Shown: positions 17,706 through 25,982, numbered from the stretch's first letter. The stretch is 64,000 bases of DNA from Neobacillus massiliamazoniensis (GCF_001048695.1 NZ_CVRB01000001.1:806001-870000), one strand, 5' to 3'. Numbers and translations: made by a program. Notes: generated by a model from the sequence alone, not told the origin.

Positions 17706-18191
17706 CTACGCTTTTGCATCTAGAAACATGATCGATGAAGCCTTTGATTTCTGCCCGTATCCGATCTCAGGCTCCTTTGGCATAAGAATATTCAAGGAAT
17801 ACTGGATATAAGACAATGTCATCTGAATAAGCTCTTGATTGTTCTGATTCAACCTTGAGATTTCAGCTACACATTTTCTAAGTTGTCCTGTCAGCATAGT
17901 AAGATGAGACTTCTCTTCTGTGTCATCCAGTAATGGAATAAATTGTTCCATCGTGATTGATTGCAAGTGATACCCCTTCTCTGCCAATATCTCACGAATA
18001 TGTTGTTCTCTTAATGTTTCAAGATCATGAATGAAATCCGTACATTTCATTTCTTGACCAATCACGTTCTGTAAAGCGGAAACATTTCCTTCAACAAGAA
18101 TGGACTGCTTTTCTTTTGCTAATTGAAGTAATTGTTGATGAGAATCCAACATGGTTGATACAATTTGTTTGAGTTTTAGTAGAAGTTCCAA
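17706..18191 (-). CDS. flgN: FlgN, export chaperone for FlgK and FlgL
   Basis: The proposed start is TTG at 18191, with AGAGGTGAAG five to six bases upstream; the longest reading, from ATG 18227, would run over the flgM stop and the ribosome site. From TTG the protein has 161 residues, close to the B. subtilis length of about 160. It is all helical (ELLLKLKQIVSTMLDSHQQ ... LSYIQYSLNILMPKEPE), with the C-terminal FlgN-type segment that binds FlgK and FlgL. It is between flgM and flgK as expected. Confidence 0.9.
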   Translation of the reverse strand: MELLLKLKQIVSTMLDSHQQLLQLAKEKQSILVEGNVSALQNVIGQEMKCTDFIHDLETLREQHIREILAEKGYHLQSITMEQFIPLLDDTEEKSHLTMLTGQLRKCVAEISRLNQNNQELIQMTLSYIQYSLNILMPKEPEIGYGQKSKASSIMFLDAKA

Positions 18192-18217
18192 ATTTTCTTC
18201 ACCTCTGCATCGAATTA

Positions 18218-18481
18218 CTACTTCCAAAAATCAATCATTTTTCCAGCTATTTTCTGGCTGTCGACATGATAAGTTCCGTTTGCGATTTGTTGTTTTAATT
18301 GCTCGATTTTGTTCTGACTTCCTAACTGGTCCGATTTCATCGCTTGCGAAATTTCCTGTCCTTTTGATGAAATACTGACTACATCCCCGCCAGTTGACTT
18401 ATTTAAATTCGTTTTCTCTTTATTTCGATTGATTTGATTTTGATACGTATATAAACCATATTTCACATCATTGATTCGCAT
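18218..18481 (-). CDS. flgM: FlgM, anti-SigD factor
   Basis: An 87-residue protein with the FlgM C-terminal SigD-binding region (EQLKQQIANGTYHVDSQKIA then MIDFWK). FlgM holds SigD inactive until hook completion, when it is removed by secretion or other means. It heads the flgM-flgN-flgK-flgL operon behind a SigD-type promoter at 18517-18543, the usual negative feedback arrangement. sigD itself is not in the window. Confidence 0.93.
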   Translation of the reverse strand: MRINDVKYGLYTYQNQINRNKEKTNLNKSTGGDVVSISSKGQEISQAMKSDQLGSQNKIEQLKQQIANGTYHVDSQKIAGKMIDFWK

Positions 18482-18516
18482 GACCGTTCCGAACTCCTTT
18501 TATCCCTTTTTAAATA

Positions 18517-18543
18517 GTATCGGTAAAACAAAAAAAGAGTTTA
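18517..18543 (-). promoter_or_regulatory. SigD-type promoter of flgM-flgN-flgK-flgL
   Basis: Minus strand TAAA, 15-base spacer, ACCGATAC, 36 bases upstream of the flgM ATG. It fits TAAA-N15-GCCGATAA with two mismatches in the downstream element. Confidence 0.75.
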
Positions 18544-18653
18544 ATATTTAAGCAAAATAAAAAGCAGGGGAAAGGATTGTTTTTTCATTTCCACTGCTTA
18601 TGTCATTCTATTATACTTTGGTACTCAACGTTTTTAAAAGGAATTGGAGAATA

Positions 18654-19001
18654 TTAAACCTTTTTATCCACTAGTACACCAAGATACTCCTTCATCGCTG
18701 CATAAATATCTAACAATTTCTTTGGTGGTATTTCTTTTACCACTTGATTTGTCGATTCATCGACAATGGCTACATAGTATTCCTTTAATTCGTTATGAAA
18801 CTTGAAAACTAATTGGGTATTGGATGCTTTTAAAAAGTCATTCATACTTTGGATGACTTTTTCCGTTTTTTCTTTTGTCATTGATTGTTTGGACTGATCT
18901 TTCTGATCTGGCGTAATCTCTTTTATTTTCGGAATGCTTTCTACTTGATGTACTTGAATATCCTTCATAGGACTATTAGAAATAGATACTGGATCTAACA
19001 T
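18654..19001 (-). CDS. flaG: FlaG family protein (YvyC-like)
   Basis: The 115-residue product has the FlaG domain in its C-terminal half: FLKASNTQLVFKFHNELKEY, VAIVDESTNQVVKEIPPKKL and LDIYAAMKEYLGVLVDKKV. FlaG proteins influence filament length, but the mechanism is not known. In B. subtilis flaG (yvyC) lies directly before fliD. Here it lies after fliD in transcription order, separated by a 518-base gap with a repeat element, and it has its own SigD promoter. Confidence 0.93.
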   Translation of the reverse strand: MLDPVSISNSPMKDIQVHQVESIPKIKEITPDQKDQSKQSMTKEKTEKVIQSMNDFLKASNTQLVFKFHNELKEYYVAIVDESTNQVVKEIPPKKLLDIYAAMKEYLGVLVDKKV

Positions 19002-19037
19002 GCCTTGCCCTCCTTTACTTTGAAAACTATATGTTTC

Positions 19038-19064
19038 TTATCGGATGAGAACAGACAATGTTTA
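19038..19064 (-). promoter_or_regulatory. SigD-type promoter of flaG
   Basis: Minus strand TAAA, 15-base spacer, TCCGATAA, 37 bases upstream of the flaG start. One mismatch to the SigD consensus. Confidence 0.85.
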
Positions 19065-19132
19065 GAATATTCAACTTATCTTTCAAATTTCTAATAACTA
19101 TTTCAATTTATACAAAAGGACCTCAGTATGTC

Positions 19133-19158
19133 AGGCTGTCGAAAAACTTTCGATAGCC
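19133..19158 (+). terminator. Plus-oriented terminator-like hairpin left of repeat copy 1
   Basis: GGCTGTCGAAA and TTTCGATAGCC form a stem followed by TTTTATTT on the plus strand. No plus-strand gene precedes it. A second plus-oriented hairpin with a related flank lies at 19468-19494. Confidence 0.5.
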
Positions 19159-19238
19159 TTTTATTTCATTCACTTTCTTTAACAATTAACCGCGTTAATT
19201 TATAATAATATCATTACTAAATAGGCTGTTCAATAGGT

Positions 19239-19372
19239 CTGTTGATTTGCGCTCCAGGCGCTTCGCTTTCCGCGGGCGTGCCGGGGAGCCTCCTCGGCGC
19301 TCTGGCGCCTGCGGGGTCTCCCCGGCCCCGTACTCCCGCAGGAGTCTTCGCGCCTTCCGCTCCAATCAACAG
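19239..19372. repeat. GC-rich intergenic repeat, copy 1 (short form)
   Basis: About 134 bases bounded by CTGTTGATTTG and CCAATCAACAG, which are inverted relative to each other. The inside contains GGGGAGCCTCCTCGGCGC, a GGCGC..GCGCC dyad and the segment CCCCGTACTCCCGCAGGA. It is far richer in GC than its surroundings. Four more copies occur in the window. It lies between flaG and fliD. Confidence 0.9.
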
Positions 19373-19467
19373 GTTAGCTTGCATTGACAATTAGTTAAAA
19401 AAATCGGGATTTTAGTTCACGATAAAATAAACAATTGCCGAGAAAAAACCCTTTCTCGACAATCTGT

Positions 19468-19494
19468 GGACCACAGTATGTATGACTGTGGTCC
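19468..19494 (+). terminator. Hairpin downstream of fliD with a plus-strand T tract
   Basis: Perfect ten-base stem GGACCACAGT/ACTGTGGTCC with a seven-base loop. The T tract (TTTTGTTTTT) is on the plus strand side. It lies 26 bases beyond the fliD stop and may still end fliD transcription, but its T tract points the other way. Confidence 0.6.
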
Positions 19495-19519
19495 TTTTGT
19501 TTTTAAGATTCATTACTGC

Positions 19520-21106
19520 TTACTTTCCTCCAGAAAACTGCTGAGAAAGCCAAGCACTTTGAGAATTAAATTGCGACATAGCCGTTTCCATTGCGGAAAA
19601 CTGTTTATAATATTGGTTTTCTTTTTGGGTTAATCTATCGTTTAGGGTCGTAATTGATGTCTGTATATCCCCTAGTAATTTCCCTATCGTACTTTGATCG
19701 TTCTGGGGATATCCAATCTTTCCGGCTTTATCGGTTAGATTCTGTACAGCTTGTTGGAAATCATCACTAAGGGAATTGATTAATCCATTTGTTCCATCAG
19801 AAGTAGTTCCCATTTGTGTGAATAATTTCTGAACACCATCTGGGTCCGCTTGAATAGCAGCCCTTAGTTTGGTTTCATCAACATAAAGTTTCCCTTGATC
19901 CTGATAGCTTTTTGAGCCAATTCCAATCGAAGCAAGAGAATTAAACTGACTTCCAGTTTTAATAATAGTTGTCATATGATTCCTCATGTTGTTGATTAAA
20001 CCATTAAGAATACTGTCTCCATGCAATAGACCGCTTTTTGCTTTCGTTTCCCATTGCTGTATTTGTGTATCGGACATCGAAGTGCGTTGATCATCAGTTA
20101 GAGGCTGATAATCTTTATATACAGGTTCGCTAACAGCTGTATTTAATTTATCCAACATATCGTTATATTTACTAATAAAATCTTGAATGTTTTTCACTTC
20201 TGTGTCAATATTCTGTGATACATTCACACTTGTAGTGATGGGGTTTCCATTAGCATCTACCGTTGGACTTTTGAATGACCAATTAATTCCCATTATGGTC
20301 GCATTATTGGAAGAAAGATTTGTCATCTCAGTACCATTAAAGATGATGTCGGCGTTTTGCCCCTTTGCTACAAGATTCAATGAACCCGAATCAGAGGTTC
20401 CCAAATATTTATTTAAAAAATCTACACTTGTAGGATCCGCCGTATTTGCACTAAGGTCAATCTTAACATCTGCCCCAGTATTCTTAGTTTTTACGATAAA
20501 TTGCTGCAAGTTAGCATCATAAATCGCTTGCAAACCTAAGCTATTTCCAGAGGCATCGCAAGCACTATTAATTTTGCTAACAACGTCTCCAATTTTGTCC
20601 GTCATTTTGATACCAATAGGAACCGCTGTTAGTCCTGCTGATGGATTTAATGGGTCATTATAAACGGTAATATTAATGGATGTATCGGCAGTAAGTTGCC
20701 TAGAACCTTGAGCAGTATCGCCAAGGGTCTTGGTAGGGTCGATGGCAATATTTTTTCCCGTAAAGCTTGCTGCTTGTGCCAATTGTTTCACCTGTATGTT
20801 ATAGTTTCCGGCGATGGTACCACCTCCTACCGTACCAGTAACAGAATTGGGCTGACCAGAAGTTACATCAAAGGTATTAAAGTTTGAAGAAAACTTCATA
20901 TTGAATAATGTAGTTGTCTTAAAGGAATATAAAGATGAATTCCATTGGCGATAGCTATCACTAAGCCAGAGCTCTTTTTGTTGTTTTTGTTTTAATTGGT
21001 TAAGTGGAATCTTCTCTGCATCCATTAATTTTTTGACAATAGAATCTGTATCTAAGCCGGAGGCTAGACCAGATAATCTTGTAAGTGATGACCCAGTAAC
21101 TGGCAT
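19520..21106 (-). CDS. fliD: FliD, filament cap protein (HAP2)
   Basis: The start is placed at ATG 21106 (MPVTGSSLTRLSGLASGLDT) because GGAGG lies seven bases upstream. The 528-residue product has the FliD N-terminal motif GLASGLDTDSIVKKLMDAEK followed by PLNQLKQKQQ, a large variable middle part, and the C-terminal helix region LNDRLTQKENQYYKQFSAME. FliD caps the filament and folds flagellin. It is preceded by a SigD promoter and stands alone; the usual partners flaG, fliS and fliT are elsewhere in the window. Confidence 0.96.
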   Translation of the reverse strand: MPVTGSSLTRLSGLASGLDTDSIVKKLMDAEKIPLNQLKQKQQKELWLSDSYRQWNSSLYSFKTTTLFNMKFSSNFNTFDVTSGQPNSVTGTVGGGTIAGNYNIQVKQLAQAASFTGKNIAIDPTKTLGDTAQGSRQLTADTSINITVYNDPLNPSAGLTAVPIGIKMTDKIGDVVSKINSACDASGNSLGLQAIYDANLQQFIVKTKNTGADVKIDLSANTADPTSVDFLNKYLGTSDSGSLNLVAKGQNADIIFNGTEMTNLSSNNATIMGINWSFKSPTVDANGNPITTSVNVSQNIDTEVKNIQDFISKYNDMLDKLNTAVSEPVYKDYQPLTDDQRTSMSDTQIQQWETKAKSGLLHGDSILNGLINNMRNHMTTIIKTGSQFNSLASIGIGSKSYQDQGKLYVDETKLRAAIQADPDGVQKLFTQMGTTSDGTNGLINSLSDDFQQAVQNLTDKAGKIGYPQNDQSTIGKLLGDIQTSITTLNDRLTQKENQYYKQFSAMETAMSQFNSQSAWLSQQFSGGK

Positions 21107-21197
21107 AACATTTCCTCCATTTTCTTTTTCAGACGTCCATCTCAAGTTGTCCTAATATTGGACAACTTGAAACTTGAATATAATTCAATTATTACTA

Positions 21198-21224
21198 TTA
21201 TCGGAAAAGTGGAGAAAAAGTTAA
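21198..21224 (-). promoter_or_regulatory. SigD-type promoter of fliD
   Basis: Minus strand TTAA, 15-base spacer, TCCGATAA, about 92 bases upstream of the fliD ATG. One mismatch in each element. Confidence 0.8.
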
Positions 21225-21311
21225 GTGAAAAATAGAAGTCTATTCAATCATTTCTCCTGACACCCGCTTCATCTTTAAATTAGACGATATAAACTACTTA
21301 ATATTTTTAAA

Positions 21312-22568
21312 TTAGTTTTTAATCAATATAGACATATACGCCATCGTGGTAAAACCGTTATCCTTCAGTAGGTTAAAGATACCTCGCAAAAACATACTGT
21401 TGTGCTCTATTGTTTTTGAAAAAGATTGAATCAGCAAAATCACTAGATCCTTGTTAAGTCCTTTGTGAAATCCTGCCATACCAATAAGGTGTAGTTTAAT
21501 CATAGCGTAATGAACAACCAGCATAACATAGTCATCAAAGACTGATTGATATCCACTAAATGGGAATAAATTCTTAAATACATAGTTAACAAGGTAATTT
21601 TCTATAATATACTCATGTTCATTAATAAAGGGCTGATAATAATCATTGCAAGAAGCGGTGTAGTGTTCCATTACGTCCTCTATCTTGCCATCAGGCACAT
21701 ATTGAATCCCTTGTATCATTTCATTAAAGCAATCCATAAAGCGTTGGTTATTTATTCCTTGTCTGAAGCGTTCATCGGTCAATTCCTTTGTTAGCTTCAT
21801 TTGTATATTATATTGAGTTGGAATATTTACTAAACCTTCTCGTAAAGAACCCTGTTTAATAACCTCGGTGTATAATGTGATTTGTTGTGGAATGTTCTCC
21901 ACTTGATTGTTTTGGATGCACTCTTCGATCTTTTTATAGAACATCCCCAAAAGTATTAATCTTTCCCAAAGAGCATAAGAACGATTCTGTAAAACCTGAA
22001 TGGTAAAAATACGAAGTTCCCAAAAATATTTTTCTATTTTCTCTGTATTCGATTTATTTTTAGTGTTGATTTTATTAGAAATGATAGAATCATTATGCAC
22101 GATCTCTTCCACTTCATCAAATTCCATTCCGTTTGGATTCAGTAATGCTAACCGAGCAGCTTCAGGGCAGGACATTGTACATGATCTCTCCAGGATTCCA
22201 CTCACTAGGTTTAGGGTTCTTGGGTATGTACTACACGTATGAGATAGGTATCCCTCTCCCAATTTCAATTGAATATTACAAAGTTTTTCTTCAGATAAAA
22301 AGGGACACCCGCCATTCTGCTCCATTTTGATTTTAGCAAAGTTGTTGGGATTTGAATTAGATCGGACCCGATTCACTTTTTTTGAAAAGAGAGGGGACAA
22401 TTCAGCATCGTGTACCCGATTGTATTTCTTATAAGTAGCTTCATCAATGGTCACACGCCAGCCAAAACAGCAGCTATCTTCACAGTCTGGACCTATACAG
22501 GAGAAATTCCTCATATATTGCGGGACTAGCAAAATTCTTTTATTAATAGTTTGTATCTGTTTACTCAT
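21312..22568 (-). CDS. fliB: FliB, flagellin lysine-N-methylase
   Basis: The 418-residue protein (ATG 22568) matches the FliB family: an N-terminal PQYMRNFSCIGPDCEDSCC block, then further cysteines in GGCPFLSEEKLCNIQL, YLSHTCSTYPR and RSCTMSCPEAARLAL. The cysteine-rich pattern is conserved in the family and has been proposed to bind a metal cluster. FliB methylates lysines on flagellin. It is located just downstream of hag, after a hairpin at 22656-22680, which supports flagellin as its substrate. Expression is either by read-through from hag or from an unidentified promoter. B. subtilis 168 has no fliB at this position. Confidence 0.88.
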   Translation of the reverse strand: MSKQIQTINKRILLVPQYMRNFSCIGPDCEDSCCFGWRVTIDEATYKKYNRVHDAELSPLFSKKVNRVRSNSNPNNFAKIKMEQNGGCPFLSEEKLCNIQLKLGEGYLSHTCSTYPRTLNLVSGILERSCTMSCPEAARLALLNPNGMEFDEVEEIVHNDSIISNKINTKNKSNTEKIEKYFWELRIFTIQVLQNRSYALWERLILLGMFYKKIEECIQNNQVENIPQQITLYTEVIKQGSLREGLVNIPTQYNIQMKLTKELTDERFRQGINNQRFMDCFNEMIQGIQYVPDGKIEDVMEHYTASCNDYYQPFINEHEYIIENYLVNYVFKNLFPFSGYQSVFDDYVMLVVHYAMIKLHLIGMAGFHKGLNKDLVILLIQSFSKTIEHNSMFLRGIFNLLKDNGFTTMAYMSILIKN

Positions 22569-22655
22569 GATGAGTTCGCCTACTTTCGACAAATGTTGGA
22601 ATAATTAGTGTGGACGTACATAAAGTTTAGGAAAGAAACAATTATAATAAGGAAA

Positions 22656-22680
22656 GAGACCTTAGAAAATCTAAGGTCCC
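22656..22680 (-). terminator. Hairpin between hag and fliB
   Basis: Ten-base arms around CTAAGGTC with a five-base AT loop lie 21 bases after the hag stop. The following minus-strand sequence is pyrimidine rich (TCTTTCCTTATTATAA) rather than a clean T run, so partial read-through into fliB is possible. Confidence 0.7.
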
Positions 22681-22700
22681 ATTTGAGATTATAGTAATAA

Positions 22701-23543
22701 TTAACCACGAAGTAATTGAAGAACTTGTTGTGGCTGTTGGTTAGCTTGAGCAAGCATTGCTTGAGCAGCTTGAGAAAGGATGCTAGACTTAGATTGGTTC
22801 ATCATCTCTTTTGCCATATCTACGTCACGGATACGAGATTCTGCAGCTGATAGATTTTCAGAAGATGATCCTAAGTTGTTGATTGTATGTTCTAAACGGT
22901 TTTGATAAGCACCTAAATTAGAACGCTGTGTAGAAACTGTTTGAATAGCATTATTAATAGTTGTGATAGCTACAGCAGCATTTGCACCAGTAGTGACATC
23001 AGGACCAGTTGCAGTTTCATCAGAAGCAGCATCTAAAGTTAATCCCTTTGCGGACATGTCGCTAATTTTTAAATTAATAGTTTGTTTTTCGTTAGCTCCA
23101 ACTTGGAAGGTAAATCCAGCTGCATTACTACCATCAAGTAACTTCTGAGTGTTAAATTCAGTATTATTTGCGATACGATTAATATCTCTAGTCAACTGAG
23201 TCATTTCAGATTGAATACTTGTTCTATCAGTAGCAACGTTTGTATCGTTCGAAGATTGTACTGCTAATTCGCGCATACGTTGAAGGATGTCATGAGTTTC
23301 GTTTAAAGAACCTTCAGCAGTTTGAATCAAAGAAATTCCATCTTGAGCATTGCGGCTAGCTTGATCTAGACCACGGATCTGTCCACGCATTTTTTCAGAG
23401 ATAGCAAGACCTGCAGCGTCATCGCCAGCACGGTTGATACGAAGACCAGAAGATAATTTCTCCATTGACTTAGATTGGTTGTTGCTGTTGATACCTAGCT
23501 GACGTAAAGAGTTAGAAGCCATTAAGTTGTGATTAATAATCAT
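22701..23543 (-). CDS. hag: Flagellin
   Basis: The 280-residue filament protein has both conserved flagellin ends: MIINHNLMASNSLRQLG and LSSGLRINRAGDDAAGLAIS at the N-terminus, and MAKEMMNQSKSSILSQAAQA with QPQQVLQLLRG at the C-terminus. The central variable domain is short (about residues 155-200). The ribosome site AGGGAGGAAA is strong. Three SigD-type promoters lie 232-416 bases upstream of the ATG, so the leader is long. Lysines in the middle part are possible targets of the neighbouring FliB. Confidence 0.98.
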   Translation of the reverse strand: MIINHNLMASNSLRQLGINSNNQSKSMEKLSSGLRINRAGDDAAGLAISEKMRGQIRGLDQASRNAQDGISLIQTAEGSLNETHDILQRMRELAVQSSNDTNVATDRTSIQSEMTQLTRDINRIANNTEFNTQKLLDGSNAAGFTFQVGANEKQTINLKISDMSAKGLTLDAASDETATGPDVTTGANAAVAITTINNAIQTVSTQRSNLGAYQNRLEHTINNLGSSSENLSAAESRIRDVDMAKEMMNQSKSSILSQAAQAMLAQANQQPQQVLQLLRG

Positions 23544-23774
23544 GATAAGTTTCCTCCCTAAATATGTATTGAATTATTTATTTATTAAAAAGCCTAAGGC
23601 TCTTTAAACGAAGTAAGGTTGCATTCTGTGAATGCTGTTAATCAACCAAAGATTAGATAACAATCATCAAAAACTCTAAATGTTTGATGCTTCAAAGAAT
23701 TAATATGGTTTAGCAATGAAAATGTTTTTTTGATGTTTCTCTTTTACATATTAGTTAATCCTTGGTATTTATTA

Positions 23775-23801
23775 TTATCGGAAGGATTAAATCTTTGTTT
23801 A
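23775..23801 (-). promoter_or_regulatory. SigD-type promoter of hag, proximal
   Basis: Minus strand TAAA, 15-base spacer, TCCGATAA. One mismatch to consensus. About 232 bases upstream of the hag ATG. Confidence 0.88.
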
Positions 23802-23854
23802 GTTGTTTTTTTAAATTTTTTTCATGATTTACCAAGATTACTTTCTATTGTTTC

Positions 23855-23881
23855 TTATCGGAGAATCTTAAAATTAGTTTA
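23855..23881 (-). promoter_or_regulatory. SigD-type promoter of hag, middle
   Basis: Minus strand TAAA, 15-base spacer, TCCGATAA. Same quality as the proximal copy and 80 bases further upstream. Confidence 0.8.
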
Positions 23882-23932
23882 ATTATTTCCAGAAATTTTG
23901 ATAGAGTTTTATAACCTATTTCTTATTTCTAT

Positions 23933-23959
23933 TTATCGGTTCTAACCCATTTTGGTTTA
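23933..23959 (-). promoter_or_regulatory. SigD-type promoter of hag, distal
   Basis: Minus strand TAAA, 15-base spacer, ACCGATAA. It is 78 bases upstream of the middle copy and 26 bases from the edge of repeat copy 2. Confidence 0.75.
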
Positions 23960-23985
23960 GTATATTTTCAACTTTTTTTGCAAAA

Positions 23986-24167
23986 GGCGTTAAACTTGCC
24001 TGTTGATTTGCGCTCCAGGTGCTTCGCTTTCCGCGGGCGTTCCGGGGAGCCTCCTCGGCGCTTATGCGCCTGTGGGGTCTCCCCAGCCCCGTACTCCCGC
24101 AGGAATCTCGCACCTTCCGCTCCAATCAACATAGTTTCAAAAATCAGTAATGACCTTTAACACAGCC
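23986..24167. repeat. GC-rich intergenic repeat, copy 2 (short form with outer arms)
   Basis: Outer arm GGCGTTAAAC at the left and TTTAACACAGCC at the right are imperfect inverted repeats. Inside, CTGTTGATTTG and CCAATCAACA repeat the boundaries seen in copy 1, and the internal GC-rich segment is closely similar. It lies between hag and flhP. Confidence 0.9.
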
Positions 24168-24195
24168 AAAAAAAAGAGACGCATAAATCGTCTCT
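24168..24195 (-). terminator. Intrinsic terminator after flhP
   Basis: Minus strand AGAGACG, seven-base loop, CGTCTCT followed by eight T, 12 bases after the flhP stop. Confidence 0.9.
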
Positions 24196-24206
24196 AACTT
24201 GAACAA

Positions 24207-25049
24207 CTATTTAACAATACTATTCGCTATTCCATTCATTTGATCGGCATAGGTAACTGCTCTGGCGTTTAATTGAAAACTCCGCTGAGAGGTCATCAAA
24301 TTGGTCATTTCCTTTGTTAAATCGACATTGGAGCCTTCTAGACTACCAGATATAATGTTAGCTTCTCCAGACGGCATGACTCTCACAAAGCTAGCGGCAG
24401 TTGCTCCATTTGATAATTGGGCAGGATCAATCGCAAATTCATTGTTCCCAACATTTTGTAGGACGTGCGGATTTTGAATGTCAACAAGGCCTACTCGCTG
24501 TGACGAAAGAAAGGTTGTGCCTTGACCATTTTTATTTTTCAGTTGAATTTGTCCGCTTGAATCAATATTCACATCTTCTTGATCATTTAATTCGATCGGT
24601 GTACCGTTCTGATCTAACAGGTAACCCCCGTTAGCATTGACTAAATGATAGTTTCCTGGTTTATTAGAATCAACACTTAAGTGGAAATTTCCATCCCTTG
24701 TGTACCTTACCTCATTTGTAGACGGATAGCCAATTTGGAAAAAACCATTTCCTTGAATCATTAAGTCAAAAGGGTTGCCTGTTTGGAGCGGTTGACCTTG
24801 CTCCATGTTCAGCTGCGTGAGTCCTGTTCGTGTTCCATAGCCGACGCGCAGCCCATTAGGTGTCAGTCGGCCCACTTCTCTATCCTTAACAGTTTGATTG
24901 TTGACTTGTGAAGCAAGAAGCTCTGAAAAACTTAGGTCTCGCTGTTTAAAACCTGTTGTGTTCACATTCGCAATATTGTTTGCAGTTGTGTCTAGTTTTT
25001 GCTGGAATGCCTGAAGGGCACCGGATGAGATGTATAATGACGTATTCAA
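24207..25049 (-). CDS. flhP: FlhP, flagellar hook-basal body (distal rod) protein, FlgG-like
   Basis: The 280-residue protein has the rod/hook N-terminal motif KLDTTANNIANVNTTGFKQR, the central GNGFFQIGYPSTNEVRYTRD region and the C-terminal LTKEMTNLMTSQRSFQLNAR. It is the second of two adjacent rod-type genes, matching the flhO-flhP pair in B. subtilis, where both are needed for a complete distal rod. It is 27 bases downstream of flhO. Confidence 0.92.
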   Translation of the reverse strand: MNTSLYISSGALQAFQQKLDTTANNIANVNTTGFKQRDLSFSELLASQVNNQTVKDREVGRLTPNGLRVGYGTRTGLTQLNMEQGQPLQTGNPFDLMIQGNGFFQIGYPSTNEVRYTRDGNFHLSVDSNKPGNYHLVNANGGYLLDQNGTPIELNDQEDVNIDSSGQIQLKNKNGQGTTFLSSQRVGLVDIQNPHVLQNVGNNEFAIDPAQLSNGATAASFVRVMPSGEANIISGSLEGSNVDLTKEMTNLMTSQRSFQLNARAVTYADQMNGIANSIVK

Positions 25050-25076
25050 ATTGTTATTCTCCTGTTCTACTATAGA

Positions 25077-25967
25077 TTATCCGTTAAGCTTACCAACTGA
25101 ATACAATTGTTCTAATGATTGATCATATGCTCCAATTACTTTTTGATTTGCTTCATAACCACGAACGGTCATCATCATGTCGGACATTGTTTGACCTGGA
25201 TCGACATTCGATTGTTCTGTAAAACCTTGCTGAAGTGATACTCCTGGATCCGTGCTTCCAGGATCTTGGATAAACGACAATGGATTCGGAGATTGGTATA
25301 CATTTTTCCCCATTCGGGTAAGGTCGTTAGGATTTGGAGCTACCGCGATCCCAATTTGACCAACCATTTTTGTTTTAGTCGGATCATTTGGGTAGGAGAT
25401 AATTTGACCATTTTGATTAATTTGCAAGTCCGCCTTTGAGATACTATCGGTTATTTGAACAGGCTTGTGGTCAGCACCAAGAACTTGATAGCCGTCCGCC
25501 GTTACAAGATGTCCACTTGCATCCAAATCAAATTTTCCATTCCTCGTATAGCCTACCGTTCCATCAGGAAGCTGAACAGCAAAAAAGGCAGCCGGTTTCA
25601 CCTGGTGACCATTGATGTTCTGCGAAGAAATACCTTGATCATTTATGGCAATGTCAAGCGGCTGGTCCGTTTCTACGATCGGCACTTGGCTGAAATTCGG
25701 AACTCTCTCTTGGGCATAGACACCGTTATAAAGCTCACCGATTGGAACAGGAAAGCCAGGGATGCTTGGCGCCCCTGCTACAGGGATCACATTATTTTGA
25801 TTAAAGTCCTGAATTCTTTGGATTAATAGCTTCGGGAATGAGCGAAGAGTCGTATCATCCTTTTTATACCCCGCTGTTTGAACATTAGCAAGATTATCCG
25901 CTAATGCTTCTTGCCTTCGTTCCAAGGAAAACATACCTGAAGCTGCTGAATCTAAACCTCTTAACAT
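25077..25967 (-). CDS. flhO: FlhO, flagellar hook-basal body (distal rod) protein, FlgF/FlgG-like
   Basis: A 296-residue rod protein with the N-terminal pattern LADNLANVQTAGYKKDDTTL, a central PDGTVGYTRNGKFDLDASGH segment and the C-terminal PGQTMSDMMMTVRGYEANQK. It pairs with flhP downstream. The small swrB-like and yaaR genes immediately upstream probably belong to the same message, with a SigA-type promoter candidate before yaaR. Confidence 0.92.
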   Translation of the reverse strand: MLRGLDSAASGMFSLERRQEALADNLANVQTAGYKKDDTTLRSFPKLLIQRIQDFNQNNVIPVAGAPSIPGFPVPIGELYNGVYAQERVPNFSQVPIVETDQPLDIAINDQGISSQNINGHQVKPAAFFAVQLPDGTVGYTRNGKFDLDASGHLVTADGYQVLGADHKPVQITDSISKADLQINQNGQIISYPNDPTKTKMVGQIGIAVAPNPNDLTRMGKNVYQSPNPLSFIQDPGSTDPGVSLQQGFTEQSNVDPGQTMSDMMMTVRGYEANQKVIGAYDQSLEQLYSVGKLNG

Positions 25968-25982
25968 TATGAAACCCCTTTC

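Noticed and set aside
23916..24125. Open frame of 69 codons on the minus strand over repeat copy 2
   Set aside because: It lies across the distal hag promoter and the repeat element and has Arg/Ser-rich composition typical of translated GC-rich repeats; no ribosome site.
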